From: Candidatus Dojkabacteria bacterium
GTDB lineage: Bacteria > Patescibacteriota > Dojkabacteria > J137
DNA length: 12,084 nucleotides
Direction: 5' to 3'
Assembly: GCA_020429545.1 (NCBI GenBank)
Contig: JAGQLF010000026.1
Location: 1-12,084 of the forward strand
Part shown: positions 11,059-12,084 of the stretch, piece by piece
Layout: each line of letters starts with the position of its first letter
How positions within the stretch are numbered: position 1 is the stretch's first letter
The notes under the pieces: generated by a model
Seen by the model: only the letters and a program-made list of their open reading frames with translations
The model's database searches: none
Told to the model about the DNA's origin: nothing
Translations under genes and position numbers: made by a program

Positions 11059-12042
11059 TTATTCCCAATTAGAATTACTCTTTGGCTTTCTTGCAACAAT
11101 TATTAAAAGCATCAAAACCATGAAAACTGTTAGTGTTGCAGTTCCATAAAGTAAATATTTTTTTTGTTCTGCATCAGAAAGATTATTAATTTGACTTAAG
11201 CCTATTCTATCGAAAAAATTCTGTTCAGCTACAGTAATAGTCAAACCATCAACAACACTAACATCAGCAACCCCTGCATTTAATGCTTGAATATTCTCGT
11301 TAATAAGATTCTGATTTGCATCTGGCCTTACAGCAATTGCAGTATTTCCAAATGCGCATGGTTCTGTATCGTTTGGATCTTCTAAAATTATTGATACAAC
11401 AATACCTGCTAATTTATTTGTATCTTTATAGAAAATAGGACTTCCACTATCCCCAAAGCATATTCCAGAAGTACCATCTCCTTTTATTATAAATGTATTT
11501 GCACTTATGTCTCTCGCACAAAGTGTTGCACTTTTCCTTGGTTTTTCAAAATTTTCTGATGGATCTTCTGTTCGTCCATACGCAACTACTTTATATTTAC
11601 ATCCTTCTGTAGGTGTAGCGATTTCTGCAAACTCAGAGTAAAATCCTGTCGTATCATTTATGTTTAGAATTGCGAAATCGTGCGATCTGGTTTTACTTTG
11701 TACCCACTGTTCCTTTTGAGTGGCTTTAATAACTGAAACATGATTTTGTCCTAACAAGCTAAAGTCACCCAAGCCTAGATAAATACTTTCAGAATTATCC
11801 ACACAGTGAGAAGCTGTAACAGCTACATTTTTATTTAATACTGCGTATCCACAAGTTTTCATGGCACCTCCTGGTTCATAAGAAATTAAGTAACCGGAAA
11901 ATGGATACCCTTTTTCTAGCTCTCCACCAAAGAGTGCATCTGAATCATCTAAAGCTAAATTCTGCTGGAGAAGTTTGTAAAAAAGCCCAAAAGCTCCAAG
12001 TGCTAATACAACTATGATTATTACAGTGATTAGTTTTTTCAT
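11059..12042 (-). CDS. Trypsin-like (S1) serine protease with N- and C-terminal membrane anchors (paralogue of 5762-7144)
   Basis: This 327-residue protein has an N-terminal signal anchor (MKK then hydrophobic to about 22) and a chymotrypsin-fold domain (about 40-250). The catalytic residues are H79 in TASHC, D122 in HDFAILNI and S199 in GDSGSP. C64 and C80 would form the His-loop disulphide. A second membrane segment (about 297-317) and a basic end (ARKPK) complete the architecture, matching the protease at 5762-7144 but with a short linker instead of a long acidic one. GICFGDSGSPIFYKDTNK here and GICLGDSGSPIYKKDTNE there show they are paralogues. The domain is predicted to sit outside the membrane, tethered at both ends. 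A TAGAAT box 9 nt before the ATG is a possible -10. No terminator is obvious before the rplU promoter. Confidence 0.92.
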   Translation of the reverse strand: MKKLITVIIIVVLALGAFGLFYKLLQQNLALDDSDALFGGELEKGYPFSGYLISYEPGGAMKTCGYAVLNKNVAVTASHCVDNSESIYLGLGDFSLLGQNHVSVIKATQKEQWVQSKTRSHDFAILNINDTTGFYSEFAEIATPTEGCKYKVVAYGRTEDPSENFEKPRKSATLCARDISANTFIIKGDGTSGICFGDSGSPIFYKDTNKLAGIVVSIILEDPNDTEPCAFGNTAIAVRPDANQNLINENIQALNAGVADVSVVDGLTITVAEQNFFDRIGLSQINNLSDAEQKKYLLYGTATLTVFMVLMLLIIVARKPKSNSNWE

Positions 12043-12084
12043 GTTGAATATATTCTACAACATAAATTACTAAACATCCTACTT

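Overview
The window is AT-rich with short intergenic gaps. Its genes suggest a candidate-phyla-radiation (Patescibacteria) bacterium: a CysRS with an acidic/lysine-rich insertion after the active-site region, many small membrane and surface proteins of unknown role, a URI-type GIY-YIG nuclease embedded in tRNA sequence, rplU-rpmA, and surface trypsin-like proteases. This assignment is inferred from gene style; no rRNA is present. Every stop codon I could place is TAA or TAG. Several start codons lie only 5-8 nt from a good -10 box and have no Shine-Dalgarno sequence, which points to leaderless mRNAs.

Layout. 1-1325: the 3' end of gatA (+), facing a tightly coupled pair of small helical hypothetical genes (-), then a perfect 32-bp palindrome. 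1329-3834 (-): cysS and, upstream of it, a membrane-anchored PIG-L/LmbE deacetylase. Ahead of these is a leader with a promoter, a 15-codon ORF containing three consecutive Cys codons, mutually exclusive hairpins and an intrinsic terminator. I read this as a ribosome-mediated cysteine attenuator for the PIG-L/cysS unit, and it is one of the two strongest novelties here. 3877-5753: an SDR oxidoreductase (+), a DUF4870/Tic20-like membrane protein (-), a family-4 holin-like membrane protein (+) and a PspC protein (-).

5762-7488 (-): a double-membrane-anchored S1 serine protease with a small acidic protein upstream; a paralogous protease lies at 11059-12042. 7562-8242 (-): a tRNA-Asp locus. One intact tRNA-Asp is surrounded by tRNA-Asp fragments interrupted by short palindromes, and a GIY-YIG nuclease gene lies between a 5' fragment and the intact tRNA. 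8301-9773 (-): a secreted or anchored protein with two fibronectin-III-like repeats and a C-terminal dockerin-like calcium-binding module. 9840-10075 (-): an intact tRNA-Leu(GAG) nested between the 5' and 3' parts of a broken tRNA-Leu(UAG)-like gene, which also carries a palindrome insertion. 10095-11003 (-): the rplU-rpmA operon with a clear promoter and terminator.

Taken together, the window combines translation functions (GatA, CysRS, tRNAs, L21, L27) with a cell-surface module (two S1 proteases, a dockerin protein, small membrane proteins). Short palindromic repeats recur between genes and inside tRNA-derived sequence. The second major novelty is that both tRNA loci share one architecture: an intact tRNA sits inside remnants of a same-type tRNA.
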